The notes under the pieces are model-generated. The model saw only the letters and a program-made list of their open reading frames with translations. It did no database searches and had not been told where the DNA came from. Positions 44,885 through 53,240 of a stretch of DNA of 64,000 nucleotides are shown piece after piece. Origin of the DNA: Halomonas sp. 'Soap Lake #6' (GTDB taxonomy: Bacteria > Pseudomonadota > Gammaproteobacteria > Pseudomonadales > Halomonadaceae). How positions within the stretch are numbered: position 1 is the stretch's first letter; every line of letters starts with the position of its first letter. The DNA lies in assembly GCF_003031405.1 (NCBI RefSeq), contig NZ_CP020469.1, positions 744,001 to 808,000 of the forward strand, written 5' to 3'. The position numbers were made by a program, and so were the translations under genes.

Positions 44885-45754
44885 TTAACCGCGGCTTAAC
44901 GTCGTACCCAGCAGGTGTTGCGCGCCAGGAACCAGCCATACTGGGTCTAAACGCGTATTCGCAGCCTCTACACAGAGAAAGTGGCGTGCTGTCTCGGCAG
45001 GTATATCGTTGGGGCGTTCGCTGTCGGGGTGCCATACTACAGTAGAATCGCTGGATTGCTTGGCAATGCGTAGCACGCGCTGGCCATCATTAAGCAGTAC
45101 GGCTTCGTTAGTGTGATAGATGCGGTCAATCGCACCGCGTATGACCAGTGTTCCCTGCTGTTCGCCTTCGGAGAAGTCGCGCAGCTTATCAAGGTAGCGC
45201 GCACCTGCCAGCCCTTCCAAGCGGCACTGGTGGGTATCGTTAACGGCAAGGTAGGTGTGTAGAGCACCACTGGTTTTAATTGGAGTATCGCCAATATTTT
45301 CGCTGATTAGTTCAACGTTTAAACGCTGAGCATTGGCTTGGATGACGACTCGAGCAGTTAACTGACTATGCAGGTGCTCAACGGGGGATAGGTGTACCTC
45401 AATACCTTCTGCGTGTTCGTCCACGGCATCTACGCGCCACTGAGCGTGTCGTGCAAGGCCGTGAAAAGGGCCGTTGCGCTCAGGGCTCTCATCGGCATAG
45501 CGCTCGTCGCCAAACCATGGCCAGCACAGCGGGATACCACCACGCGCGGCACCGGGTAATGCTTGGGGAGTGGATGTCAGCCATAGCCAGTCAGTGTCAC
45601 CCTGAGGGCAAAAGTGCAGCACTTGAGCGCCCTGTAGGCTAATTACCATTTCCCCCCAGGCCATCTTGAAAAGCACTACCTCGCGCCCTTGCCAGATAGC
45701 TTGCTGCTGGCCGTCTACGTTGCTAAGTAGCTGCTTGAGAGAGTCGGGGATCAT
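44885..45754 (-). CDS. D-hexose-6-phosphate mutarotase (YeaD family)
   Basis: 289-residue aldose-1-epimerase-fold protein of the YeaD type, which interconverts alpha and beta anomers of glucose-6-P and related sugars. Characteristic blocks are GGIPLCWPWFGDE near residue 72, GPFHGLARHAQWRV near 95 with the catalytic His, LHTYLAVND near 165 (active-site His), and FLCVEAANTRLDPVWLVPG near 262, whose Glu is the general base. No signal peptide. The 186-base gap to the divergent GlsB gene contains the direct repeats described separately. Fits a cell taking up glucose and GlcNAc, but has no operon link to those genes. Confidence 0.9.
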   Translation of the reverse strand: MIPDSLKQLLSNVDGQQQAIWQGREVVLFKMAWGEMVISLQGAQVLHFCPQGDTDWLWLTSTPQALPGAARGGIPLCWPWFGDERYADESPERNGPFHGLARHAQWRVDAVDEHAEGIEVHLSPVEHLHSQLTARVVIQANAQRLNVELISENIGDTPIKTSGALHTYLAVNDTHQCRLEGLAGARYLDKLRDFSEGEQQGTLVIRGAIDRIYHTNEAVLLNDGQRVLRIAKQSSDSTVVWHPDSERPNDIPAETARHFLCVEAANTRLDPVWLVPGAQHLLGTTLSRG

Positions 45755-45842
45755 GGGTATTTCCTTATATAGATAGCGTGTCGCGTGCGCCGAACAGTAG
45801 CGCTTGTGCTATGGTAGGACAAGCAGGATGTGTTGGTAAAAC

Positions 45843-45909
45843 AGCTAGCTAAAATAGACATCTAAAACAGGGATGGCTAGGGTAGATAGCTAGAATAGAT
45901 AGGTAAAAC
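45843..45909. repeat. 26-bp imperfect direct repeat before the GlsB/YeaQ gene
   Basis: Two 26-base copies beginning at 45843 and 45884, 41 bases apart, share the core AATAGA and end TAAAAC. A partial GGCTAGGGT copy lies between them. The second copy ends 32 bases before the GlsB-family ATG, so they may be regulator sites or relics of local duplication. Confidence 0.55.
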
Positions 45910-45940
45910 CCTAAGAGAAAGTGGATATCAAGGAGGCACT

Positions 45941-46183
45941 ATGGGCTTTATTGCATGGTTGATCATTGGTGGTTTGGCTGGCTGGATTGCTGGCAACATC
46001 ATGCGCGGCGGCGGTTTTGGCGTGTTAGGTAATATCGGTGTAGGTATTGTTGGTGCAGTGCTGGGCGGTTTCTTATTTAGTTTGTTAGGGCTGCAAGCAG
46101 GCGGCTTTATTGGCTCATTAGTGACGGCGACGGTGGGGGCAGTCGTGTTGTTGTGGGTCATTAGTAAAGTGCGGAAAGCGTAG
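45941..46183 (+). CDS. GlsB/YeaQ/YmgE-family stress-associated membrane protein
   Basis: 80-residue, glycine-rich integral membrane protein with three hydrophobic segments. The MGFIAWLIIGGLAGWIAG start, the MRGGGFGVLGNIGVGIVGAVLGG core and the C-terminal VVLLWVISKVRKA are the family pattern (transglycosylase-associated protein in older annotation). An AAGGAGG site lies 5 bases before the ATG. Homologues are often induced by envelope, acid or salt stress; the molecular role is unknown. Single gene followed by a terminator at 46275-46306. Confidence 0.92.
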   Translation: MGFIAWLIIGGLAGWIAGNIMRGGGFGVLGNIGVGIVGAVLGGFLFSLLGLQAGGFIGSLVTATVGAVVLLWVISKVRKA

Positions 46184-46274
46184 TAAAGTCCGGAGCGCGC
46201 AGTACTGCCCAGAAAAGCATAGTGCTGCCCGACATCGTACTGCCTATTAACCTAACGCACCGTTGTATAGTTTG

Positions 46275-46306
46275 CTGCCCGGCCTAGTGCCGGGCAGTAC
46301 TGTTTT
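46275..46306 (+). terminator. terminator after the GlsB/YeaQ gene
   Basis: CTGCCCGGC (46275-46283) and GCCGGGCAG (46289-46297) enclose the loop CTAGT and are followed by a short T-run at 46303-46306. The region just upstream (46195-46260) contains repeated TACTGCCC-like words. Confidence 0.75.
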
Positions 46307-46431
46307 GGATGAATGGCGGCTTGGCTATCGGTCTTGGCAATACTTTCCGTTACACTAATGCGCCTTTAAAGGTGGCCGCGTGGCGGTCGCTTCAGCTTTC
46401 ATCGTTCGTATTATGTTTCTCGAGGTGTCTT

Positions 46432-48897
46432 TTGGTCGACGCACTACATGCCTGGTGGGCCCAACAGCTAGTGCTGTGTGATTGGGCATTTACTCCGCAC
46501 CCGCTGGCGGTGGATGCAGGTGCGGCTGAACATCGCCTATTGCAGCTGGGTATTACGCACCGGGGGGAGCTAGCAGACCAGCTTTTCCATGGGCTGGGAG
46601 CCACTTCTGGTGAGCCTGACAAGCTGCTAGGCGCACTTGAGTGGGCGGCGTTGGCGGGGGCGGCGGGTTGGCTAACCCAAGAAGAGGCCTCCAGCTGGGC
46701 GCACCATGTAACGCGCCGCATTACCTCTGAGTATAGTGACCTACGGGCCTGGCTTTCTGATCTACGCCGTGCACTGGGGGCGAAAGGTTGGGAAACCGGC
46801 GCTGATGATCGCTTTATAGATGCCTGTCAAGCACTAGCCGACCTTGAAAGTGAAGGCGAGGGGATTACCTGGGAGGCACTTGTAGAGGCGTTGTTACATA
46901 TGCCAGCCCTTCAGTCACTATGGCCACAGATGCCCGCAGCCCAGCCTTGGCGCTTATGTGCACTATTTAGGCCGGTGATTAGTTATCCAGCAAGTGCCGT
47001 GGACTGGCCTGACGCACGGGCATGGTTAGAGCGTATTTGGCAGGTAGGTGACCGAGAGCAATTACTGGAAGTGATCTTGTGGTTAAGTGCCCAAGGTGAG
47101 CGCCAGCGTTGGGATATTGAAGCCTGTGAGTTAATGAGCATGGATAATGCTCAGCGCCTAGAGTGGCAGCGTAGTGTGATTGAAGACTCGCCCTATGCGC
47201 CGGTGCTTAATAAATTTGTTAACCAAGGAGAGCCTCTTGAGTGGGCGGCCTGGGACTGGTTACGTGTAGTCGAGCTAGCCTGGGCTGGAGCTTGCTGTGA
47301 CTGGCTAAGCCAGGAAGAGGCCGACGATCTTGCTGCCCATGCGGCTGACTTAATAGGGCGTCGTTACCACGATTGGCATGCCGTACTGAAAGCCTACATG
47401 CGTGGCCAAAGCCTGTTTGAAGGGGTTGATCGTCGAGGCATGACGCCTAATGCACGCCACAAGCTGTTGATGCAGGCACCCCATAGCCCATGGAAACACC
47501 CCATTGGAACGCTATTGGACGATGCCACACGAAGTGCCAGCCAAGTGCGTATCAAGCAGTGGCGCAATACACCGCACCATTGGCTGTTAGCCTTAGCGGG
47601 GGTACGAGAACCGGATGTAATGCTACGCCAGCTTAACCCCTCAGCCCCTATAGCCGAGCAGCGCCGTGCCGATGCGGCAGTATATCTTCAAGATTCGCTA
47701 GGCCTACACGCGGATGAAGGCCATCAGGCATTGGCACGTTACTGGCTGCCTGCCCAGGCACATCACCTTAATCAACTGGCCGCCGATGCGGTGCACGGTG
47801 TAATGCCTCCGTCACAAACCTCATTTGGCCAGCCGACCTCCGATGAGTTAAAGCAGCGTAATGCAGTGAAAGGGGTCAGCCGCCATGCAGCAACAATTCA
47901 CATGGCGGAGAAATTTGCATTTTATCTTCACATGGCGCTGGATAGCGGGCTATTTGAGCAAGCGCCTTTGATGGAGTATGCCAGTGCTCTACGTAGCTGC
48001 CTATGCCGCTTTTATTCCACCCCTAAGCGCTTGCTTGATGCATGGTTTGCCTGGGAAAGTTGCCTGCCCGAGCCTGAGCACGACTCGCTGATTAATGAGA
48101 TTGCGTGGCACCTTGAGGATCCCGGTAGCCTATTTCATTGGCTTGATTGGCGTCACGATGCCTGGTGTGAGCCTGGTGAGCGGCCAACGTTGAGTCACTT
48201 CACTGCGATGTCGTTAGTGGGGCCGCTAAATAGCGCGGTGTGGAGTGAACCCCAGGTGGAAAGCCCGCGAGAGTGTACAGACATCCGTGAGTGGGTAGAA
48301 AGTCACTACCACTTAAGCAGCGCTAACGACATGCAAGAGTTTTTAACTTTCATGCTGGAGTCAGGTGACCGGCAGGAGTACCAAATCAACTATGCGCCCT
48401 ACACGCTCAACCCTGAGCGTTTAGACGCTGAGATTGCTATCTTGGAGTCTGGAGATTGTGTTGAAGAGGAGCGGCATCACCTGCTGCGGCTATGCCGGGT
48501 GCGTAGTAACGAAGATGGCTGCAATGATGTAGATATGGCCGCTTGGGATATCGCTCAACTGGTGGATCTTGCCATTGCAGCGCGCCAGCTTGGCTGGCTA
48601 GACCGGCACACTTTTGCAGATGTGCTGGACCGCGCATATCAGCTGGCTGCTAACCATTACTCGGGCTGGCAGGAGTACGCCGAGGGCATGTACGCAGGGT
48701 TCTCGTTCTTTATGGGGGAAACCCCAGAGCGAGAAAGCTTTTTAGCCGGATTCCGCCAAGCAATGGTAGCTTGGTTGTGTGGTGCGCCGGTGTTAGCAGG
48801 CCCCTGGTCGAGTCTCGATTTTCCTGGCAACAAGCCGCGCCATTTTGCGCCGCTACATATTGATACCTTGCCTGGCGATCAGCGCACATTACATTGA
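46432..48897 (+). CDS. large DUF1266-like repeat protein of unknown function
   Basis: From TTG 46432 (GAGG site about 7 bases upstream) the product has 821 residues. The open frame reaches an ATG at 46309, but that lies 3 bases after a terminator T-run and has no ribosome site, so I prefer the TTG. No signal peptide or membrane helix; rich in Trp, Ala, Leu and His. The C-terminal segment (about 703-762: WDIAQLVDLAIAARQLGWL, then YSGWQEYAEGMYAGFSFFMG) is DUF1266-like, the family of E. coli YbeR/YbeU. Similar segments recur near 67-114 (EWAALAGAAGWLTQEEA), 274-329 (WDWLRVVELAWAGACCDWLS) and more weakly near 493-545. No catalytic motif is recognised. It stands alone between terminated units, so context gives no role. 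Confidence 0.75.
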   Translation: MVDALHAWWAQQLVLCDWAFTPHPLAVDAGAAEHRLLQLGITHRGELADQLFHGLGATSGEPDKLLGALEWAALAGAAGWLTQEEASSWAHHVTRRITSEYSDLRAWLSDLRRALGAKGWETGADDRFIDACQALADLESEGEGITWEALVEALLHMPALQSLWPQMPAAQPWRLCALFRPVISYPASAVDWPDARAWLERIWQVGDREQLLEVILWLSAQGERQRWDIEACELMSMDNAQRLEWQRSVIEDSPYAPVLNKFVNQGEPLEWAAWDWLRVVELAWAGACCDWLSQEEADDLAAHAADLIGRRYHDWHAVLKAYMRGQSLFEGVDRRGMTPNARHKLLMQAPHSPWKHPIGTLLDDATRSASQVRIKQWRNTPHHWLLALAGVREPDVMLRQLNPSAPIAEQRRADAAVYLQDSLGLHADEGHQALARYWLPAQAHHLNQLAADAVHGVMPPSQTSFGQPTSDELKQRNAVKGVSRHAATIHMAEKFAFYLHMALDSGLFEQAPLMEYASALRSCLCRFYSTPKRLLDAWFAWESCLPEPEHDSLINEIAWHLEDPGSLFHWLDWRHDAWCEPGERPTLSHFTAMSLVGPLNSAVWSEPQVESPRECTDIREWVESHYHLSSANDMQEFLTFMLESGDRQEYQINYAPYTLNPERLDAEIAILESGDCVEEERHHLLRLCRVRSNEDGCNDVDMAAWDIAQLVDLAIAARQLGWLDRHTFADVLDRAYQLAANHYSGWQEYAEGMYAGFSFFMGETPERESFLAGFRQAMVAWLCGAPVLAGPWSSLDFPGNKPRHFAPLHIDTLPGDQRTLH

Positions 48898-49004
48898 TGC
48901 TCGCCAAACGTAGGATAACTAGCTTATAGTCTTGAACTTGGGAAAAATGAGTTTTGTCATGTTCCATTTTCTTTTACCATCCATAATGTTACGAGGTTAA
49001 TCGC

Positions 49005-49643
49005 ATGGTTGCGTTGCCACACCCCGCTGTGACCGCTGTCCGTGTTGTAAGTGTTTGTGTAGCTGTTGCTCTTTTAGCTGGATGTGCAGGCTCTGGTGCT
49101 CGCCAGAATATGGAGCCCCCCGAAGATTATTTTTCGATGGCTCTTCCGGGGATGGCTAAAGGGTTCAATCCGCAAATGTCGCCGATTGATAACTCATCTG
49201 GCCAATTGCGTAGTATTCAGACACCTCCACCTACTGTTGTTCGACAAGCTTTGCTAGCGCAGCACCAGCGATGGGCGGGGACGCCCTATCGAATAGGGGG
49301 CACTTCAGAGCGTGGCATCGATTGTTCAGCACTGGTACGCAACGTTTTTCGAGACACTTTTAACTTAGAACTTCCCCGTTCCACCCAGGATCAAGTACAT
49401 GAGGGACGCCCGATCGACCGCCAAGAGCTGCAGGCGGGCGATCTGGTCTTCTTCCGCCCACCAGGAGCTTATAATCATGTGGGTATTTACGTGGGGGATG
49501 GCTATTTCCTCCATGCTTCCACCTCGCAAGGGGTGATTATTTCCAGTCTGGATAATAGCTATTGGCGGCGTCACTACTGGCAATCGCGCCGTGCCCTAGA
49601 GCCAACGCATCTTGCTCAGCTGGGTAGTAGCAGCATCCAATAA
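49005..49643 (+). CDS. NlpC/P60 peptidoglycan endopeptidase lipoprotein (Spr/MepS-like)
   Basis: 212-residue cell-wall hydrolase. The signal peptide carries the lipobox LLAGC, with the lipid-anchored Cys near residue 27 followed by Ala-Gly, which favours outer-membrane sorting. The NlpC/P60 domain (about 83-195) has the catalytic Cys in GIDCSALVRNVF, His in YNHVGIYVGDGYFLHAS and the RSTQDQVHEG substrate segment. Such enzymes cut cross-links or stem peptides during wall growth. A GAGG site lies before the ATG. The following MFS gene starts 49 bases later and may be co-transcribed. Confidence 0.92.
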   Translation: MVALPHPAVTAVRVVSVCVAVALLAGCAGSGARQNMEPPEDYFSMALPGMAKGFNPQMSPIDNSSGQLRSIQTPPPTVVRQALLAQHQRWAGTPYRIGGTSERGIDCSALVRNVFRDTFNLELPRSTQDQVHEGRPIDRQELQAGDLVFFRPPGAYNHVGIYVGDGYFLHASTSQGVIISSLDNSYWRRHYWQSRRALEPTHLAQLGSSSIQ

Positions 49644-49692
49644 CAGTATCCAATCACAGTTAGCTGGAAGCGACGCTAAGTTTGGATATGCC

Positions 49693-50883
49693 ATGATTGA
49701 AGCTAGAACGCGCGCCTGGTGGCGCGCGACAGCGGCCCTGTGTTTGGGGTCGTTTCTTGTGTTTATCAATTTGTACGTGCCCCAGCCGCTGCTGCCAGGG
49801 TTAAAGGATGCTTATCAGGTATCCACCTTGGGTGTTAGCTTGTTGATGTCCGCATCGACGCTCTCCTTAGCCTTGGCACTGTTGGTGTTTGGGCCACTCT
49901 CCGATGCGATTGGGCGTGAAGCCATCATGCGCATTACGCTATTGCTTGCGGGCGCGCTTTCGTTAGCGCTGGCTTTTGCACCTACCTTTGAAAGTTTGTT
50001 ATTGCTGCGCTTGCTGCAGGGTTTCGTGCTGGGTGGCTTGCCCGCAGTCGCCATTGCTTGGATGGGGGATGAGTTTGACAAGGCTGCCTTACTGAGCGCG
50101 GTGGGGCTGTATATTGGTGCCAACTCATTAGGGGGAATCAGCGGGCGAATTGTAGGCGGTGTTGCAGCCGATTTGGGTGGTCCAACTGCTGCATTTTTAG
50201 CAGTGGGCGTAATGACTCTTATTGGCTGCGTAGTGTTTTGGCGCCTTCTACCCCATGGTCGTTCTTTTACCCCTCAGCGGTTTGAACTACGTAAAGCAAT
50301 CAGTAGCTTAGTGGGGCATTTGCGCAGTCCGGTACTGCTCGCTGCCTACTGTTTGGGCGGGATTAACTTCCTGATTTTTATTAATCAATACAGTTATATT
50401 ACCTTCCGCTTGGCAGCCGAGCCGTATCAACTTGCCGCTAGCGGGTTGGGGCTGATTTTTTTGACCTACCTGGGAGGCACATTCGGCTCAATGATTTCCG
50501 GGCGTCTAGCTGGTCGCTTCTCCCCGGCAGCATGCATGATGGTGGGGGTAGTGATTTTGATGCTGGGCACGGCGATCACTCTATCAAGTTCGCTGGTACT
50601 GATTATCGTTGGTTTAAGTATCAATGCTTTCGGCTTTTTTCTGGCGCACTCGCTTGCTTCTAGCTGGGTAGGGCGCTATGCCCAGGGGGCACGGGGCAGC
50701 GCTTCGGCGCTCTATCTAGTGTTTTACTATGTGGGTGCCAGTTTGGGTGGTTTTTGGCTAGAGCCGTTCTGGCGTTGGGCCGGCTGGCTGGGGGTAAGTG
50801 TCGGCTCGTGGCTACTGCTCAGCATTACGCTGATGATTGCTTTCGCTCTATGGCGTTTTGAACGTCGCCAGTTAGTGAGCTAA
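49693..50883 (+). CDS. MFS transporter, YnfM-like
   Basis: Major facilitator protein of 396 residues with twelve predicted helices from ATG 49693 (MIEARTRAWWRATAALCLG). Motif A-like GPLSDAIGREAIMR lies between helices 2 and 3. The RLLQGFVLGGLPAVAIAWMGDEF segment in helix 4 to 5 and the start FLVFINLYVPQPLLPGLKD match the E. coli YnfM/arabinose-efflux-like subgroup. Substrate unknown; efflux of a small molecule is likely. The open frame extends upstream into the NlpC gene, but similarity begins here. A perfect palindrome just after the stop serves the converging nik operon. Confidence 0.88.
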   Translation: MIEARTRAWWRATAALCLGSFLVFINLYVPQPLLPGLKDAYQVSTLGVSLLMSASTLSLALALLVFGPLSDAIGREAIMRITLLLAGALSLALAFAPTFESLLLLRLLQGFVLGGLPAVAIAWMGDEFDKAALLSAVGLYIGANSLGGISGRIVGGVAADLGGPTAAFLAVGVMTLIGCVVFWRLLPHGRSFTPQRFELRKAISSLVGHLRSPVLLAAYCLGGINFLIFINQYSYITFRLAAEPYQLAASGLGLIFLTYLGGTFGSMISGRLAGRFSPAACMMVGVVILMLGTAITLSSSLVLIIVGLSINAFGFFLAHSLASSWVGRYAQGARGSASALYLVFYYVGASLGGFWLEPFWRWAGWLGVSVGSWLLLSITLMIAFALWRFERRQLVS

Positions 50884-50903
50884 AAAAGCGTTAGCTAACG
50901 CTT
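50882..50903 (-). terminator. terminator of the nik operon
   Basis: The palindrome AAGCGTTAGCTAACGCTT (50886-50903), read on the minus strand, is followed by a T-run, directly beyond the nikE stop. It lies against the end of the MFS gene on the other strand. Confidence 0.75.
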
Positions 50904-50906
50904 AAC

Positions 50907-51542
50907 CTAGTCTGGCAATAGTTGGTCACTGCATTGCTTCAGTTGACCTCCGCTTAAGTGGTAACGCTGTGGGCATAGCCGTTCCAGTAGGGCGGTATCG
51001 TGACTAATCACCAGCACACCAAACTGGCGTTTTTCAGCCTCCTGTTTTAGCGCCCGCCAAAGTTCAACCTGAGTAATTGGGTCAAGCATGGTCGAAATCT
51101 CATCGGCGATTAGAAAGCGCACTCCTGGTGCTAAGGCACGCAGCACACATATCCGTTGTAACTCTCCTCCAGATAGCGCCCGAGGATAGCGCGACAGCCA
51201 GCGGGTTTGTACTCCAAAGGCATGTTGCTGCGCTTCCGAGGGCTTCCAGGCTTCGCGTAGTATTTTGCCAACTCGCCAGCGTGGGTTAACTGCTAACTCT
51301 GGTGATTGAGGTAGCCACTGCACGGGCTGTAGGCCGCTTTTCGGTAGCGCCGCACCCTCCAGGCATACCTCTCCCGTTTGTGGTGTTAAATACCCCGCCA
51401 GTAGTTTCCCTAGCGTGGATTTGCCAGCCCCGGAGTCACCGCTTAGTCCAATCCACTGTCCAGCCTTCAGCGTCAGTGAAACAGACTGAATCAACGGCTC
51501 GTTGGGTGCAAACTGGAAACTAAGCTGGCGTGCTTCAAGCAA
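50907..51542 (-). CDS. nikE: nickel ABC transporter ATP-binding protein NikE
   Basis: ATPase of 211 residues, shorter than E. coli NikE (about 268), mainly because the C-terminus ends soon after the H-loop. Walker A is GLSGDSGAGKST, the Q-loop is QWLPQSPELAVNPRW, the signature is LSGGELQRICVLRALA, Walker B is VRFLIADEISTMLD, and the H-loop His is in VISHDTALL. These identify it as functional in sequence. It overlaps nikD by 8 bases. Without the NikR site upstream of the operon it would be called a generic peptide/nickel transporter subunit. Confidence 0.87.
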   Translation of the reverse strand: MLEARQLSFQFAPNEPLIQSVSLTLKAGQWIGLSGDSGAGKSTLGKLLAGYLTPQTGEVCLEGAALPKSGLQPVQWLPQSPELAVNPRWRVGKILREAWKPSEAQQHAFGVQTRWLSRYPRALSGGELQRICVLRALAPGVRFLIADEISTMLDPITQVELWRALKQEAEKRQFGVLVISHDTALLERLCPQRYHLSGGQLKQCSDQLLPD

Positions 51543-52371
51543 CGTTCACCTCCTTTTGTGTGTGCTGTTGCATCTGGCTGGCAGCACTGGTCAAGAAGCT
51601 ATTGTCGGGTAGCGCTTGCCACAGAGCCTTTGAATAAGAGCTGGTCAGCGAGCAGCCCGACCCACTAAAAGCTGACGCGCAAGCGGTTTCAATCTGTTTA
51701 CCGTCGCGCATAATGGTAACCCGATCAGCAATTGGCAGCGCATGGCGTAGGTCGTGAGTAATTAGCACCACGGTTTTGCCTTGGTCGGCAAGTGCACGCA
51801 ACGCGTCCAGTACTCGCTGGCGTTGGTGTGGGTCCAGGCCTACGGTAGGCTCATCGGCAATGATTAATTGTGCCTGGCTGACGTGGGCCATGGCCGTCAA
51901 TACACGGCGGGCCATGCCGCCAGAAAGCTCATGGGCAAAGGCCTGTTGAGCACGGCTATCTAGCTGATAATGGTCCAAGGCTTGCTGGGCAGATCGCCAT
52001 GCACTCATTGCAGGCTGGCCAGCACGCTGGGCCGCCCAGGCTACCTGACGGTGCGTACGTACCAGTGGATCGAGGGCATTCAGCGACTGAGGAATCAGCG
52101 CCAGCTCACGGCCGCGCAGCTGGCGTTGGCGCGCTTCATCAAGCGGCTTACCGTGGTAGTAGAACTGACCGTTTAAGCGTGCCGATGCGGGGAGTAAGCC
52201 CATAATCGCGTAGGCAAGCAGGCTTTTGCCAGCGCCTGATGCACCCACTACGGCATGCACATCGCCCGCTGAGAAACGCAGCGAAAGTTCCTCTAAACAG
52301 GTTGCCCAGTCCCGCTTCCACCAAGAAGCGTAGTAGGGTAGCTGTAGCGATAATTGGTCAATAATTAGCAT
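51535..52371 (-). CDS. nikD: nickel ABC transporter ATP-binding protein NikD
   Basis: First ATPase of the importer, 278 residues. Walker A is VVGASGAGKSLLAYAIMG, the Q-loop is LIPQSLNALDPLVR, the signature is LSGGMARRVLTAMA, Walker B is LIIADEPTVGLDP and the H-loop is LITHDLRHALP. The size matches the NikD/OppD/DppD group without the long oligopeptide-type C-terminal extension. The final residues overlap the nikE start. Nickel specificity is taken from the operon. Confidence 0.88.
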   Translation of the reverse strand: MLIIDQLSLQLPYYASWWKRDWATCLEELSLRFSAGDVHAVVGASGAGKSLLAYAIMGLLPASARLNGQFYYHGKPLDEARQRQLRGRELALIPQSLNALDPLVRTHRQVAWAAQRAGQPAMSAWRSAQQALDHYQLDSRAQQAFAHELSGGMARRVLTAMAHVSQAQLIIADEPTVGLDPHQRQRVLDALRALADQGKTVVLITHDLRHALPIADRVTIMRDGKQIETACASAFSGSGCSLTSSYSKALWQALPDNSFLTSAASQMQQHTQKEVNVA

Positions 52372-52403
52372 CTTAAACCTTTCATCAAGGGGGCGGGCGG
52401 TGG

Positions 52404-53240
52404 CTAAAGCGCCCTGCGTAGGTGGCTAGCCAAGCGTTCGAAGCCAAGCACCATTAGCAGAAGCCCTAAACCTGGAAATACCCCCAGCCACCAATAGCCG
52501 CCGCTTAAGTAGCGCATCGCATCGGCCAGCAGTACCCCAATGGCGGGCTGGCTAGGGCTTAGCCCAAAGCCCAGAAAGGTTAGTGCCGCTTCGTGCAAGA
52601 TGGCATGAGGAAACAGTAATAGGGCGCCGACCAGGCAATGGGGCAGCAAATGGGGAAGCATATGGCTATAAAGTACAAACCAGCGTGATTTACCCAGGGC
52701 TCGCGAGATACGCACGTAGGGCGCCTGACGCAGCTGTAGCAGTTCGGCACGTAGTACGCGGGCTAGGCTGGGCCAGTGAGTAACCGCAACGGCGATAATC
52801 ACTGCCTGAGTGCCGCCGCCAAGGGCAAATGCAATCAGCATTAATAGAATCAGGTGTGGCACGCTGAGTAGCGTATCGATTAACAGGCTGACCAATGCAT
52901 CCAAGCGGCGTGACATGGAGGCAAGTGCAGCGAGACTCAATGCAATCAGGGTGCTGAACAGCGCTGCCAAACAGCCTACCCAAAAACTTAGCGCTAGCCC
53001 CGCGAGGGTGCGCGCCCATAGCTCTCGTCCTAGGGCGTCGGTGCCTAGCCAGTGATCGCCGCTAGGCGGGGCTAAGCGAGCATCAAACTGCATCTGCTGC
53101 GGTAAATCACCCAATAGCCACTGGCTAGTGACTAGCCCGATGACCAGTAGGATGGTGCTGCCGAGACTGAACGCGGCACGAAGGCGCGGCTGGGTACCAA
53201 ACCTTGGTTGGATATAGTGGCGGGGCTGAGCCTGTTTCAT
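52404..53240 (-). CDS. nikC: nickel ABC transporter permease NikC
   Basis: Inner-membrane permease of 278 residues with about six helices. The N-terminal part has the HWLGTDALGRELWARTLAGL stretch that marks the DppC/NikC group (periplasmic segment preceding helix 2). The EAA loop is at RISRALGKSRWFVLYSHMLPHLLP near 178. The C-terminal PAIGVLLADAMRYLSGGYWWLGVFPGLGL is also family-typical. It overlaps nikB by 4 bases and is followed by nikD after 32 bases. Confidence 0.9.
   Translation of the reverse strand: MKQAQPRHYIQPRFGTQPRLRAAFSLGSTILLVIGLVTSQWLLGDLPQQMQFDARLAPPSGDHWLGTDALGRELWARTLAGLALSFWVGCLAALFSTLIALSLAALASMSRRLDALVSLLIDTLLSVPHLILLMLIAFALGGGTQAVIIAVAVTHWPSLARVLRAELLQLRQAPYVRISRALGKSRWFVLYSHMLPHLLPHCLVGALLLFPHAILHEAALTFLGFGLSPSQPAIGVLLADAMRYLSGGYWWLGVFPGLGLLLMVLGFERLASHLRRAL

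Noticed and set aside
46309-46431. Longer N-terminus for the DUF1266-like protein
   Set aside because: The ATG lies 3 bases after a terminator T-run and has no ribosome site, while TTG 46432 has a GAGG site; the call remains tentative.
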